A DNA stretch of 64,000 nucleotides, taken from NCBI RefSeq assembly GCF_020524285.1, contig NZ_JAIVKX010000022.1, forward strand, positions 1-64,000. Direction: 5' to 3'. Below the pieces are notes generated by a model. It saw only the letters and a list, made by a program, of their open reading frames with translations, ran no database searches and was not told the DNA's origin. Below, one piece after another: positions 1 through 9,064 of this stretch. Each line of letters opens with the position of its first letter. The first letter of the stretch is position 1. Source of the stretch: Alloyangia pacifica (GTDB lineage: Bacteria > Pseudomonadota > Alphaproteobacteria > Rhodobacterales > Rhodobacteraceae). Both the position numbers and the translations under genes were made by a program.

Positions 1-1544
<1,544 letters not shown>

Positions 1545-1555
1545 GCGCCTGACCT

Positions 1556-1590
1556 CGGACCGCCTTGCCCGCGACGGATCGGGCGGTCCG
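1556..1590. terminator. Hairpin between convergent genes
   Basis: CGGACCGCC (1556-1564) pairs with GGCGGTCCG (1582-1590) around a 17-base loop. It lies between the convergent ends of the M20 deacylase (1544) and RidA (1640). There is no T-tract, so termination here is only likely. Confidence 0.4.
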
Positions 1591-1639
1591 GGTGTCAGCG
1601 GCGGCGTCCGGCACTTCTGCCGGGCGCCGCCGCCCTTGG

Positions 1640-2125
1640 TCAGGCCTCGTCGAGCAGCTCGACGATGGCCTCGACTTCGACCGAGATTCCGCCCGGAAGC
1701 GCCGCCGCCCCGATCGAGGTGCGCGCGTGCACGCCGTCCTCGCCGAAGGCCTCGATGAAGACATCCGAGCAGCCGTCGATCACCTGCGGGATCTCGGCAA
1801 AGCCCGGCGCCGCCAACACGTAGCCGTTGAGCTTCACCACATGCGAGACGCGGTTCAGATCTCCGATCTCGGCCTGCAGGTTGGCCAGCAGCGCAAGCCC
1901 GATGCGGCGCGCGCGGGCGCGGGCCTCGGCCAGGTCGATGTCGGTGCCGACCTGCCCGGTCATCGGAACGCCGGCCTCGTCGAGCGGCGCCAGCCCCGAC
2001 AGGTAGACCGCATTGCCCATGCGCCGCGCGCCGCGGAACAGCCCCACCGGCGCCGGCGCCGCGGGCAGCGCGGCGATCAACTCCGCGGGAACCGGCGCGC
2101 GGCGCGTTGTCAGACCGGCGCTCAT
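1640..2125 (-). CDS. RidA/YjgF-family enamine/imine deaminase-like protein
   Basis: A 161-residue protein with RidA hallmarks: YLSGLAPLD after the first strand, NRVSHVVKLNGYV in the middle, and HARTSIGAAALPGG near the end, where Arg135 corresponds to the arginine that holds the carboxylate of the imine substrate. RidA proteins hydrolyse reactive enamines/imines to keto acids and ammonia; paralogues in catabolic operons often act on a pathway-specific intermediate. The start at 2125 is chosen because it overlaps the stop of the upstream NIPSNAP gene (TCAT on the top strand), making a two-gene unit. It is probably controlled by the operator before the NIPSNAP gene. Confidence 0.88.
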   Translation of the reverse strand: MSAGLTTRRAPVPAELIAALPAAPAPVGLFRGARRMGNAVYLSGLAPLDEAGVPMTGQVGTDIDLAEARARARRIGLALLANLQAEIGDLNRVSHVVKLNGYVLAAPGFAEIPQVIDGCSDVFIEAFGEDGVHARTSIGAAALPGGISVEVEAIVELLDEA

Positions 2126-2736
2126 TGCAGGTCCGACACGGCGGTGGCGACGGCCAGCTCGGACTGCAGCGAGGTCAGCTGCGCCGAGCCGCCGGGGGGC
2201 GGCCAGATGCCTTCGCTGCTTGCCTGCTTGCGCGCCTTCACCCGGTCCTCGAGGTTCCGGTAGGGCCAGATGTGGATCATCTTGGTCGGCGCCCCCTCGA
2301 TGCTGCCCATGATGGTGAGCAGCGGCGACATCTCCTCGCGGCGCGGGATCACCTTGGCCCAGGCTTCCTCGGTCTCGGGCAGGCCGCCCGGCGCGACGGT
2401 GTAGGTGCGGAACTCGTAGAACGGGCCATAGCTGCCGTGCACGATCGGGCGCGCGAAGGACAGCGGCTTGCAGGCCACCCGCGAGACCCCGCCGAGGTGC
2501 TCGCCGATGCCGTAGGGATCGGCGCGTTCCATCACCCGTGCGCGCTCCGCCTGCAGCGCCTCGGTATTCTCGTAGGCCGCGAGGAAGTGGAAGCGGTTGA
2601 GCTGGCCGAACTCGATCGAGAAGCAGCCGAGCATCGTGCCGGTGCTGCTGAAGCTCCCGTAGACGTCGCCAAGGGCAGGCATCACGGCGCCCAGCCGGTT
2701 CGGTAGCAGCTCGAGGGTTGTCAGGTCGTAAATCAT
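2122..2736 (-). CDS. NIPSNAP-family protein (dimeric alpha-beta barrel)
   Basis: A 204-residue protein made of two ferredoxin-like halves. The N-terminus MIYDLTTLELLPNRLG is the typical NIPSNAP opening, and FYEFRTYTVAPGGL begins the second repeat. Members are poorly characterised; several lie in catabolic operons for aromatic or nitrogen compounds and may act like small monooxygenase- or isomerase-type barrels. The start at 2736 (ATG ATT TAC) is preferred over upstream in-frame codons because it opens the conserved domain. It is the first gene of a unit with RidA. A TGGTATGCCA palindrome lies 32 bp upstream. Function in this cluster is unknown. Confidence 0.8.
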   Translation of the reverse strand: MIYDLTTLELLPNRLGAVMPALGDVYGSFSSTGTMLGCFSIEFGQLNRFHFLAAYENTEALQAERARVMERADPYGIGEHLGGVSRVACKPLSFARPIVHGSYGPFYEFRTYTVAPGGLPETEEAWAKVIPRREEMSPLLTIMGSIEGAPTKMIHIWPYRNLEDRVKARKQASSEGIWPPPGGSAQLTSLQSELAVATAVSDLQ

Positions 2737-2768
2737 GGGCAGTGGTTCCCGAGTCGTAGTGTGTACAA

Positions 2769-2778
2769 ATGGTATGCC
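2769..2778. promoter_or_regulatory. TGGTATGCCA operator-like site before NIPSNAP-ridA
   Basis: An inverted-repeat-like decamer 32 bp upstream of the NIPSNAP start codon. It is one of seven TGGTATRCCA-type sites in the catabolic island. The GT-N2-AC core fits FCD-type GntR operators. Confidence 0.6.
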
Positions 2779-2851
2779 ACCGGAAGACCAATAAAGAGCC
2801 ACGCATGCAAGCGGTGCCGGGCAAGAACCGTGCGGCGAGCGCGGCAAACAT

Positions 2852-2883
2852 AAAAAATGCCCGGTGTTTCAGCACCGGGCATT
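2852..2883 (-). terminator. Rho-independent terminator of the first GntR gene
   Basis: AATGCCCGGTG (2856-2866) pairs perfectly with CACCGGGCATT (2873-2883) around a six-base loop. On the minus strand the stem runs straight into six T residues (top-strand A tract at 2852-2857). It lies 41 bp after the GntR stop codon. Confidence 0.9.
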
Positions 2884-2923
2884 CGTCTCGTTCGGCAGAT
2901 CGGGCGGCCGGGACCGCCTGATT

Positions 2924-3607
2924 TCAGCGGGTCACGCCGGTCAGCCGGTTGATGATCGCGATCTTCACCGTGGCGATGTGATCGGCCATGGCCTTCTGCG
3001 CCGCCTCGGGCGGCCCCTCGACCACCGCGTCGAAGAGCTGGCTGTTCTCTTTGTGGTCGAAGCGCGAGTCGTGCGGGCTGCGATAGGCGTTGAGCACATG
3101 CGTCCGGCGGCGCAAATCGCGGATCATCTGCGCCAGAAGCTCGTTGCCCGCGGCATCCGCGATGGTGCCATGCATCAGGTCGTCGACCCGCCAGATGTCC
3201 GCCAGGGTCGGCTCGCCCTGCTCGGCCAGCGCCGCCATCTCGGCGCGGACCTCGGCAACGCGCTCCTTCGGCAAACGCCCGGCCGCGAGTCGCGCGGCCT
3301 CGGCCTCCAGCACCTGACGGACATTGAGAATTTCCATCAAGGCCTCGGTGCTGAACGGGCTGACGGTGACGCCGCGGTTGGCCTGCTTGTAGACCAGGCG
3401 CTCCGCCTCGAGCCGGCCGAGCGCCTCGCGGACCGGGGTGCGCGAGGCATTGAGCCGCGCCGCCAGCCGCCGCTCGACGATGACATCGCCCGGACGCAGC
3501 TCGCCGCTGATGAGGATCTCGACGAGCTGATCGTAGATCTGGTCGGTGAGGTTCGCTTTGGCCTCCGCCTCTTCCGAGTCCGGTCGCTGTGTGATGGCAG
3601 TGGTCAT
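2924..3607 (-). CDS. GntR-family (FCD subfamily) transcriptional regulator 1
   Basis: A 227-residue regulator. Residues about 18-85 form the winged helix (IYDQLVEILISGELRPGD, then SRTPVREALGRLEAE as the recognition region). The rest is an FCD effector domain, with VDDLMHGTIADAAGN and MADHIATVK giving the Asp/His positions that commonly bind a metal and a carboxylate ligand. The start at 3607 has AAGGAGA a few bases upstream. It is transcribed away from the nitrilase-Rieske operon, and a perfect TGGTATACCA site lies in the shared upstream region. FCD proteins are usually repressors relieved by a pathway intermediate. It is a close paralogue of the second GntR gene (both have DLRRRTH in the FCD domain). 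Confidence 0.92.
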   Translation of the reverse strand: MTTAITQRPDSEEAEAKANLTDQIYDQLVEILISGELRPGDVIVERRLAARLNASRTPVREALGRLEAERLVYKQANRGVTVSPFSTEALMEILNVRQVLEAEAARLAAGRLPKERVAEVRAEMAALAEQGEPTLADIWRVDDLMHGTIADAAGNELLAQMIRDLRRRTHVLNAYRSPHDSRFDHKENSQLFDAVVEGPPEAAQKAMADHIATVKIAIINRLTGVTR

Positions 3608-3790
3608 GCAGGGTCTCCTTGGCCTGATATCTTTGGCCTGCCCCCTCTCTACCCCGCAAGCCGCCGTCACGGAAGCCCATTGCGCGCCGAAGGTAGACCA
3701 CCTGTGTTCCCATTGCCGACAACTCTGCCACTTTTCCGCGCGCTCTTCCGGGCCCGGCAAAAAAATTTTCGCCACCACGAGACAGGAAGG

Positions 3791-3830
3791 TTGCAACGAC
3801 GCGTGATTGCTGAATGCTAGTGGTATACCA
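3791..3830 (+). promoter_or_regulatory. Probable promoter with TGGTATACCA operator (nitrilase-Rieske operon)
   Basis: TTGCAA (3791-3796) and TGCTAG (3815-3820), 18 bp apart, form a plausible -35/-10 pair. The perfect palindrome TGGTATACCA (3821-3830) follows directly, where a repressor would cover the transcription start. The nitrilase ATG is 45 bp further on. Confidence 0.6.
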
Positions 3831-3875
3831 ATGGCGTACAACTGCGACGCCAGCAGCCCGGAAGAAAGGACCACC

Positions 3876-4943
3876 ATGACCCGCTGGAGAGCGACCTGCA
3901 TCCAGATGCCGAGCGAAAGGGCCTGCCAGGCACCCGACCTCGCCTCGGCCCGCGCGGTGATCGAGCGCAACCGCGACCGGCTCGTCCGCCTGATCGAAGA
4001 GGCCTGCGCCTCGGAGCAGAAACCCGACCTCGTGGTCTCCCCCGAGTTCGCCATAATGGGCCCGCCGCTCGGCATGCCGGTGCGCGAGTGGATCGCCCGC
4101 GGCTGCATCACCCTGCCCGGCGCCGAGACCGCGCCGCTGCAGGCGCTGGCCCGGCGCGAGGGCATCTACATCTGCGGCAACGCCTTCGAGGCGCCGCCCG
4201 AGTTCCCGGGCCGCTACTTCAACACCTCCTACATCATCGGCCCCGACGGCGAGTTCATCCTGCGCTACCGCCGGGTGAACACCGCGGCCTTCCCCTCGGT
4301 GCACGACTTCCGCAGCGATTATCTGAAGGTCACGCCCGAGGATCAGGTCTTCCCGGTCGTCGACACGCCGCTCGGCCGGCTCTGCGTCATCGCCTGCGGC
4401 GAGATCAACGTGCCCGAGGTGGCGCGGGTGATGATGATGCAGGGCGCCGAGATCATCCTGCACCCGACCAACTCCCGCGCCTCCGCCGCGCAGGAAGCCG
4501 CCAAGCTCTGCCGGGTGTCCGAGAACATGGTGGCGCTGGTCTCGGCCAATGTCGCCGGACCCATCGGCTTCTCGCCGGACGGCACCTTCACCGGCGGGCG
4601 CTCGCATATCCTCGATCACCAGGGCAATACCCTCGCCTGGCGCGAGAGCGACGACGAGAGCACCGCGGTCAGCGCCCTGATCGACCTCGAGCAGCTGCGC
4701 AGCGACCGCCGCGCCGACACCGGCCTGTCGAACCCGCACCTGCGCGCCCGTTACGAGATGTACGTTCCCTTCTACCAGAAGGCCCGCTTCTACCCCGCCG
4801 ATTTCTTCCTCGATGCGCCGATGGCCGAGGTCTCCGAGACCGCCGCGGCCATCGCCCGCGCCCGCGAGAACCTCGAGCGCGCGGGCGTGCTCACCCCCCT
4901 TGCCGCCGGAGCCAAGGAACCGGCCTCAACCGTCGAACACTAG
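3876..4943 (+). CDS. Nitrilase-superfamily carbon-nitrogen hydrolase 1
   Basis: A 355-residue cytoplasmic hydrolase of amide, nitrile or carbamoyl bonds. The catalytic Glu57 (VVSPEF) and nucleophile Cys174 (IACGEINVPE) are visible. At the place of the usual catalytic lysine (YRK in amidases and carbamoylases) the protein has YRR, so Arg133 seems to replace it. The start at 3876 follows AAGAAAGGA at 3862-3870; an upstream in-frame codon at 3807 would place the operator inside the gene. The stop codon lies against the ribosome binding site of the Rieske oxygenase gene, so the two are coupled. A paralogue lies at 12900-13925. Substrate unknown; an amide, nitrile or ureido group of the pathway compound is the likely target. 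Confidence 0.87.
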   Translation: MTRWRATCIQMPSERACQAPDLASARAVIERNRDRLVRLIEEACASEQKPDLVVSPEFAIMGPPLGMPVREWIARGCITLPGAETAPLQALARREGIYICGNAFEAPPEFPGRYFNTSYIIGPDGEFILRYRRVNTAAFPSVHDFRSDYLKVTPEDQVFPVVDTPLGRLCVIACGEINVPEVARVMMMQGAEIILHPTNSRASAAQEAAKLCRVSENMVALVSANVAGPIGFSPDGTFTGGRSHILDHQGNTLAWRESDDESTAVSALIDLEQLRSDRRADTGLSNPHLRARYEMYVPFYQKARFYPADFFLDAPMAEVSETAAAIARARENLERAGVLTPLAAGAKEPASTVEH

Positions 4944-4952
4944 GAGACGACA

Positions 4953-6287
4953 ATGATCACCGCAGAAGAAAACATCGACCTGTGCGCCGTGGGCCGCGGA
5001 ACCCTGATGGGGGAGTTCTTCCGTCAGTTCTGGATCCCGGTCTGCCTGTCGTCGGAACTTGTGTCCGACGGCGACCCGGTGCGCCTGATGATCCTCGGAG
5101 AGAAGCTGATCGGCTTCCGCGACACCGAGGGCCGGGTCGGCGTCATGGACCACCGCTGCCCGCACCGCTGCGCCTCGCTGTTCTTCGGGCGCAACGAGCA
5201 CGGCGGCATCCGCTGCGCCTACCACGGCTGGAAGTTCGACGTGAACGGCAAGTGCCTCGACCAGCCCAACCTCGAGGACAAGTCGAAGTACCCCGCCGGC
5301 ACCCCGGCCTATGCCTACAAGACCCATGAGAGCGGCGGCCTCGTCTTCGCCTACTTCGGCGAGCGCCAGGACGCCCCCCCGCCCCTGCCCGAGATCGAGG
5401 CGATCATGGGCGAAGGCGACGACCGCAACATCGCGCTCACCCACCGCGACTGCAACTACATGCAGGCGCTCGAGGGCGACATCGACACCTCGCACCTGGG
5501 CTTCCTGCACATGGGCGGCATCGACGGCGACAACCTCGACATGTCCGACCCCGAGACCTACACGGTCACCGAGAAGGCGCCGAAGATCAACGTTTCGGTC
5601 ATGCCCTTCGGCACCATGTACTCGGCGCAGCGCGACGCGATGGACGGCCACGAGCACCAGCGCTACGCCTCCTACCTCTTCCCGTTCTGGGTGACCTACC
5701 CGGGCGGCGGCGAGCTCGGCAACGCCAAGACCGCGAACGCCTGGGTGCCGATCGACGACGACAGTTGCATGATCTTCAACATCGACCTCTCCCGCGCGTC
5801 GGGCGGCGGCCACAAGAAGCTGAAGTACAAGGACGGCAGCCCGGTCGTCGGCCTGGCACGCCCGCTGGAGTACCTGCCCACCACCACCGACTGGAAGGGC
5901 CGCTGGCGCCCGGTGAAGGATGCCAGCAACGACTACGGCATCGACCGTGAATGGCAGCGCTCGGGCGACAGCTACACCGGCATCGTCGGCGTGCCGCTGC
6001 AGGACCAGGCGATCCAGGAGAGCATGGGCCACGTGGTCGACCGCACCATGGAACACCTCGCCGCCTCGGACCGCATGGTCATCCTCACCCGCCGGGTGAT
6101 GCTCGACGCCGCGCTCGCCTGGCGCGACAACAAGGAGCTGCCGGACTTCGTCGATCACCCCGAGTACGCCCGCCAGGCCCATGGCGGCGACATCGTGGTG
6201 CCCAAGGGCACCGACTGGCTCGAAGGCTACGAGGAGCACATGGCCAAGATGAAAGGCTACGTCCCGCCCAAGGACGCGGCGGAATGA
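4953..6287 (+). CDS. Rieske aromatic ring-hydroxylating oxygenase, alpha subunit (phthalate-dioxygenase type)
   Basis: A 444-residue oxygenase. The Rieske [2Fe-2S] ligands are Cys69-x-His71 (HRCPH) and Cys88-x2-His91 (CAYHGW). The catalytic domain has NYMQALEGDIDTSHLGFLH from about residue 168, with His181 and His186 as mononuclear iron ligands and Asp178 in the bridging position. Sequence and size match the phthalate 4,5-dioxygenase/vanillate demethylase group, which has no beta subunit and hydroxylates or demethylates aromatic and heterocyclic rings. AGGAG overlaps the stop codon of the nitrilase gene, and its own stop overlaps the reductase start. The ring substrate is unknown. Confidence 0.92.
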   Translation: MITAEENIDLCAVGRGTLMGEFFRQFWIPVCLSSELVSDGDPVRLMILGEKLIGFRDTEGRVGVMDHRCPHRCASLFFGRNEHGGIRCAYHGWKFDVNGKCLDQPNLEDKSKYPAGTPAYAYKTHESGGLVFAYFGERQDAPPPLPEIEAIMGEGDDRNIALTHRDCNYMQALEGDIDTSHLGFLHMGGIDGDNLDMSDPETYTVTEKAPKINVSVMPFGTMYSAQRDAMDGHEHQRYASYLFPFWVTYPGGGELGNAKTANAWVPIDDDSCMIFNIDLSRASGGGHKKLKYKDGSPVVGLARPLEYLPTTTDWKGRWRPVKDASNDYGIDREWQRSGDSYTGIVGVPLQDQAIQESMGHVVDRTMEHLAASDRMVILTRRVMLDAALAWRDNKELPDFVDHPEYARQAHGGDIVVPKGTDWLEGYEEHMAKMKGYVPPKDAAE

Positions 6288-7282
6288 CGGCGCATTTCAG
6301 CGCAAAGGACGAGGCCGCGCCACAGGGCGTGGCCTCCACCGCCCCGCTCTCGCTGCGGGTCGAGGCGATCCGGTTCGAGGCCAGCAGCATCCGCTCGATC
6401 GAGCTCCGCGATCCCTCGGGCCGCCCCTTGCCGCCGGTGGAACCGGGCATGCACCTTGACCTCGCGCTGCCCGGCGACCTGATGCGCAGCTACTCGCTGA
6501 CCAACGGCCCCGAGATGACCGACGCCTGGGTGATCGGCGTCAACCGCGACCCGGCCAGCACCGGCGGCTCGGCCTATCTCTGCGAGGAGCTGCGGGTCGG
6601 CGATCTGCTCGAGGTCTCCCTGCCCCGCAACACCTTTCCGCTCACCCCGGCTCCGGCAATCTTCTTCGCGGGCGGCATCGGCGTCACCCCGATCCTGTCG
6701 ATGGTCCGCCACCTCGCCGCGCAGGGCATCGACTGGCAGCTTGTCTACGCCGCGCGCGGCCGCGCCGAGGCCGCCTTCCTGCCCGCGCTCGCCGCGCTCG
6801 ACCCCGAGGGCCGCCGCATCCACCTGCATTTCGACGATGCCGAAGGCGCGGTGCTCGACCTCGCGGCCCGTGTCGCCGAGGCCCCCGCGGCGGCGCATCT
6901 CTACTGCTGCGGCCCCGCCCCCATGCTCGACGCCTTCGAGGCCGCCACCGCCGGGCGCCCGCCCGAGCAGGTCCACCTGGAGCGCTTCCACGGCGGCGAG
7001 GTCGCAGGCGCCGAGACCGGCTTCACCGTTGTGCTGAAACGCTCGGGCCGCGAATTCACCGTGCCGCCCGGCGCGACGATCATCGAGACCCTGCAGGAGG
7101 CCGGCGTCCGCGTCTCCTATTCCTGCCGCTCCGGCGTCTGCGGCACCTGCGAGACGCGGGTGATCGAGGGCACCCCCGACCACCGCGACAACCTGTTGTC
7201 GGAGCGCGAGCGCGACAGCGGCAAGGTGATGATGATCTGCTGTTCGCTGGCCAAGAGCGACCGGCTGGTGCTCGACCTCTGA
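6284..7282 (+). CDS. Phthalate-dioxygenase-reductase-type electron transfer protein
   Basis: A 332-residue single-chain reductase: N-terminal flavin domain (MRSYSLTN), NAD(P)H domain (FFAGGIGVTPILSM, then YCCGPAPML) and a C-terminal plant-type [2Fe-2S] ferredoxin domain with Cys281, Cys286, Cys289 and Cys319 (SCRSGVCGTC). This flavin-NAD-ferredoxin order is that of PDR/VanB reductases. It passes electrons from NAD(P)H to the Rieske oxygenase encoded immediately upstream. The start at 6284 overlaps the oxygenase stop (ATGA). A strong terminator follows the gene, so the operon is nitrilase-oxygenase-reductase. Confidence 0.93.
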   Translation: MTAHFSAKDEAAPQGVASTAPLSLRVEAIRFEASSIRSIELRDPSGRPLPPVEPGMHLDLALPGDLMRSYSLTNGPEMTDAWVIGVNRDPASTGGSAYLCEELRVGDLLEVSLPRNTFPLTPAPAIFFAGGIGVTPILSMVRHLAAQGIDWQLVYAARGRAEAAFLPALAALDPEGRRIHLHFDDAEGAVLDLAARVAEAPAAAHLYCCGPAPMLDAFEAATAGRPPEQVHLERFHGGEVAGAETGFTVVLKRSGREFTVPPGATIIETLQEAGVRVSYSCRSGVCGTCETRVIEGTPDHRDNLLSERERDSGKVMMICCSLAKSDRLVLDL

Positions 7283-7327
7283 GCTTTGTTCCCCGAGGAG
7301 ACCCCGACCGGCGCCTGGCTGGCGCAA

Positions 7328-7359
7328 GCCCCCGCGGCGCGATCCGCGGGGGCCTTTTT
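7328..7359 (+). terminator. Rho-independent terminator of the Rieske operon
   Basis: GCCCCCGCGG (7328-7337) pairs with CCGCGGGGGC (7344-7353) around a six-base loop and is followed by CTTTTT. It lies 45 bp after the reductase stop codon. Confidence 0.9.
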
Positions 7360-7377
7360 CACGTTGCGCAGCTGTGA

Positions 7378-7635
7378 TCAGTAAACGTCCATGGAGGCCG
7401 GCCCGTCGCCCGCCTCGGCAAGCTGGTGCTGTTCGGCCTCCTGCTCGATCCGGCGTCTGAGCGTGCGCGCCTCGCGCCAGGCGGTCACCAGTTCCTGGCG
7501 CACGCCCTGCCCGTCGACGTGATCGGCGCTCAGCACGAGCGCCGACCAGTAGTTCTCGTATTGCCGGAGCGCATGCAGAAGGCTCGCGACCTCGCGCGTA
7601 TCGAAGCTGGTTTCCAATTTCCGGACCTGCGACAT
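7378..7635 (-). CDS. Small hypothetical helical protein
   Basis: An 85-residue protein, not recognised. It looks almost entirely helical (TREVASLLHALRQYENYW, then EARTLRRRIEQEAEQHQ, which may form a coiled coil). The start at 7635 (MSQVRKLETSF) is preferred because the residues beyond it up to 7698 look non-coding; the ribosome binding site is weak. It sits between the Rieske operon terminator and the LuxR gene and is transcribed away from the latter. Composition and amphipathic pattern suggest a real gene, but no function can be given. Confidence 0.5.
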   Translation of the reverse strand: MSQVRKLETSFDTREVASLLHALRQYENYWSALVLSADHVDGQGVRQELVTAWREARTLRRRIEQEAEQHQLAEAGDGPASMDVY

Positions 7636-7824
7636 CTGAACCCCCGATTCTCGTATTCCCCCACGCCCTTTGGAGCGCGCATAAAAAGCTTGGAGCATCA
7701 GGCGGGTCAGTCTACCTATAGGAAGTAATAGGTTGCCGCGATCGACGGGGCCGCCGCCATCACAGGACCGGCGAAATTACCCGTCACGCAAGGTATTCGA
7801 GGCAAAGCGAAATAAACCTTAAGG

Positions 7825-7851
7825 TGAATTGAAGAGGCCTCGCGCAATTCA
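7825..7851. promoter_or_regulatory. Inverted repeat upstream of the LuxR-type gene
   Basis: TGAATTG (7825-7831) and CAATTCA (7845-7851) form a perfect inverted repeat centred on AGGCCT, in an AT-rich stretch 32 bp before the LuxR-type start codon. Position suits autoregulation; the binding protein is unknown. Confidence 0.35.
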
Positions 7852-7882
7852 AAAAATGCTCTTTTGGTGTTTGGTGTGATAT

Positions 7883-8974
7883 ATGAATCCCACTCTCTCC
7901 CATCATGATATTTACGACGCGGCGTTGGACCAATCGCTCTTCGAGGCACTTCCGGGCAAATTGGCGCGCGAGATGGATGTGCCCTCGGCGATGTTCTTCT
8001 GGCTGCACCCAGGCGACATCCAGGAAATCACCGCCGGGACCCAGCCAGAGGCGCATTCGGACTACGACGACTTTCTCGACGACGATCCCTGGATGGCCCA
8101 GGTCACCGAGGACAAGATCGGCAAGGGCGCCTTCCGCCTGACCCGCTACGTGAGCCCCGACGACTTCCAGAAAAGCGCGATGTACAACGACTACATCGTC
8201 AAGAACCGGCTCGACCGTTTCTGGTGCGCCGGGATGCTGCAGAAAACCCGCGACGGCGTGGTCGCCACCGCCTTTCACAAGGGCAGGACCGCAGGTGATT
8301 TCAGCGATACGGAAATGCGCTACGTCAATCGCCACGCCTCCGATCTGGGGCGCCTGCACGCGATCCGGCGCGAATTGCTCCGCACCGGCATCCGCGAGAT
8401 CGCCGCCCCGGACCGCAGCCTGCGCGACGAGGTGCCGACCTTCGAGCTCGACCACGAAGGCAGGCTGATCCGCATCAACGGGCTGGCAGAGACCCTGCTG
8501 TCGCTGCACCCGCGGCTGATCGTGAAATACGACCGGACCCTCGCCATTGCCGGGCCGGGCGCGCAGCAGCTTCAACGGCAGGTCGCCGCGGCCACCGACC
8601 GGCAGGCCAGCGCGGCCGGCGCCGTCGATCTGCCGGGGCTGCGGGCGGTGGACGGGCGTCTGCTGCCGGCGCTGAAGCTGAACCTCCTGCCGCGCCACGA
8701 AGGCGGACGGCGGGTGCTGGTGATCGTCACCACCGAAGAGCCGTCGGGACTGCGGGACTGCATCGCCTCGCCCGAAGACAGCGTGACGCTGACCCCGCGC
8801 GAGCGCGACGTGCTGGACGGGCTGGCGCAGGGCTACCGGCGCGACCAGCTCGCCCACGCTCTGGGGCTGGCGCTGCCCACGGTGGATTTGCACGGCGCCT
8901 CGCTGCGGCGCAAGCTCGGCGCCCGCACCATCCCCGAGGCCATCGCGATCGCCTTCCGGCTCGGGCTGCTCTGA
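7883..8974 (+). CDS. LuxR-type HTH transcriptional regulator
   Basis: A 363-residue protein. The last 60 residues are a GerE/LuxR-type helix-turn-helix (LTPRERDVLDGLAQGYRR, then LALPTVDLHGASLRRKLGA). The N-terminal 300 residues are not a recognised autoinducer-binding or receiver domain; the middle part may be PAS-like (FELDHEGRLIRINGLAETLL). There is no neighbouring luxI. It lies between the Rieske operon and the first ABC importer and lacks the TGGTATRCCA sites of the surrounding units, so it may respond to a different signal. No strong Shine-Dalgarno sequence precedes the ATG. Target genes unknown. Confidence 0.8.
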   Translation: MNPTLSHHDIYDAALDQSLFEALPGKLAREMDVPSAMFFWLHPGDIQEITAGTQPEAHSDYDDFLDDDPWMAQVTEDKIGKGAFRLTRYVSPDDFQKSAMYNDYIVKNRLDRFWCAGMLQKTRDGVVATAFHKGRTAGDFSDTEMRYVNRHASDLGRLHAIRRELLRTGIREIAAPDRSLRDEVPTFELDHEGRLIRINGLAETLLSLHPRLIVKYDRTLAIAGPGAQQLQRQVAAATDRQASAAGAVDLPGLRAVDGRLLPALKLNLLPRHEGGRRVLVIVTTEEPSGLRDCIASPEDSVTLTPRERDVLDGLAQGYRRDQLAHALGLALPTVDLHGASLRRKLGARTIPEAIAIAFRLGLL

Positions 8975-9003
8975 GCCGGGCTCCACGCCCCCCTGCCCCA
9001 CAA

Positions 9004-9037
9004 GAAGAACCGCCCCCGCCTGCGCGGCGGGGACGGT
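9004..9037 (-). terminator. Terminator-like hairpin between LuxR gene and ABC importer 1
   Basis: ACCGCCCCCGCC (9009-9020) pairs with GGCGGGGACGGT (9026-9037) with one mismatch. On the minus strand it is followed by TCTTCTTG. It lies 28 bp after the permease stop and could act in both directions. Confidence 0.65.
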
Positions 9038-9064
9038 GTCCGGTCGTGTGTTCTGGGGTGCCCC

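Noticed and set aside
3691-3700. AGGTAGACCA as another operator before GntR gene 1
   Set aside because: Only partly symmetrical and not of the TATR or TCGA type; too weak to list as a site.
4926-6239. Long minus-strand frame opposite the Rieske oxygenase
   Set aside because: The plus strand has all Rieske and iron ligands; the antisense product is low-complexity Val/His/Gly-rich.
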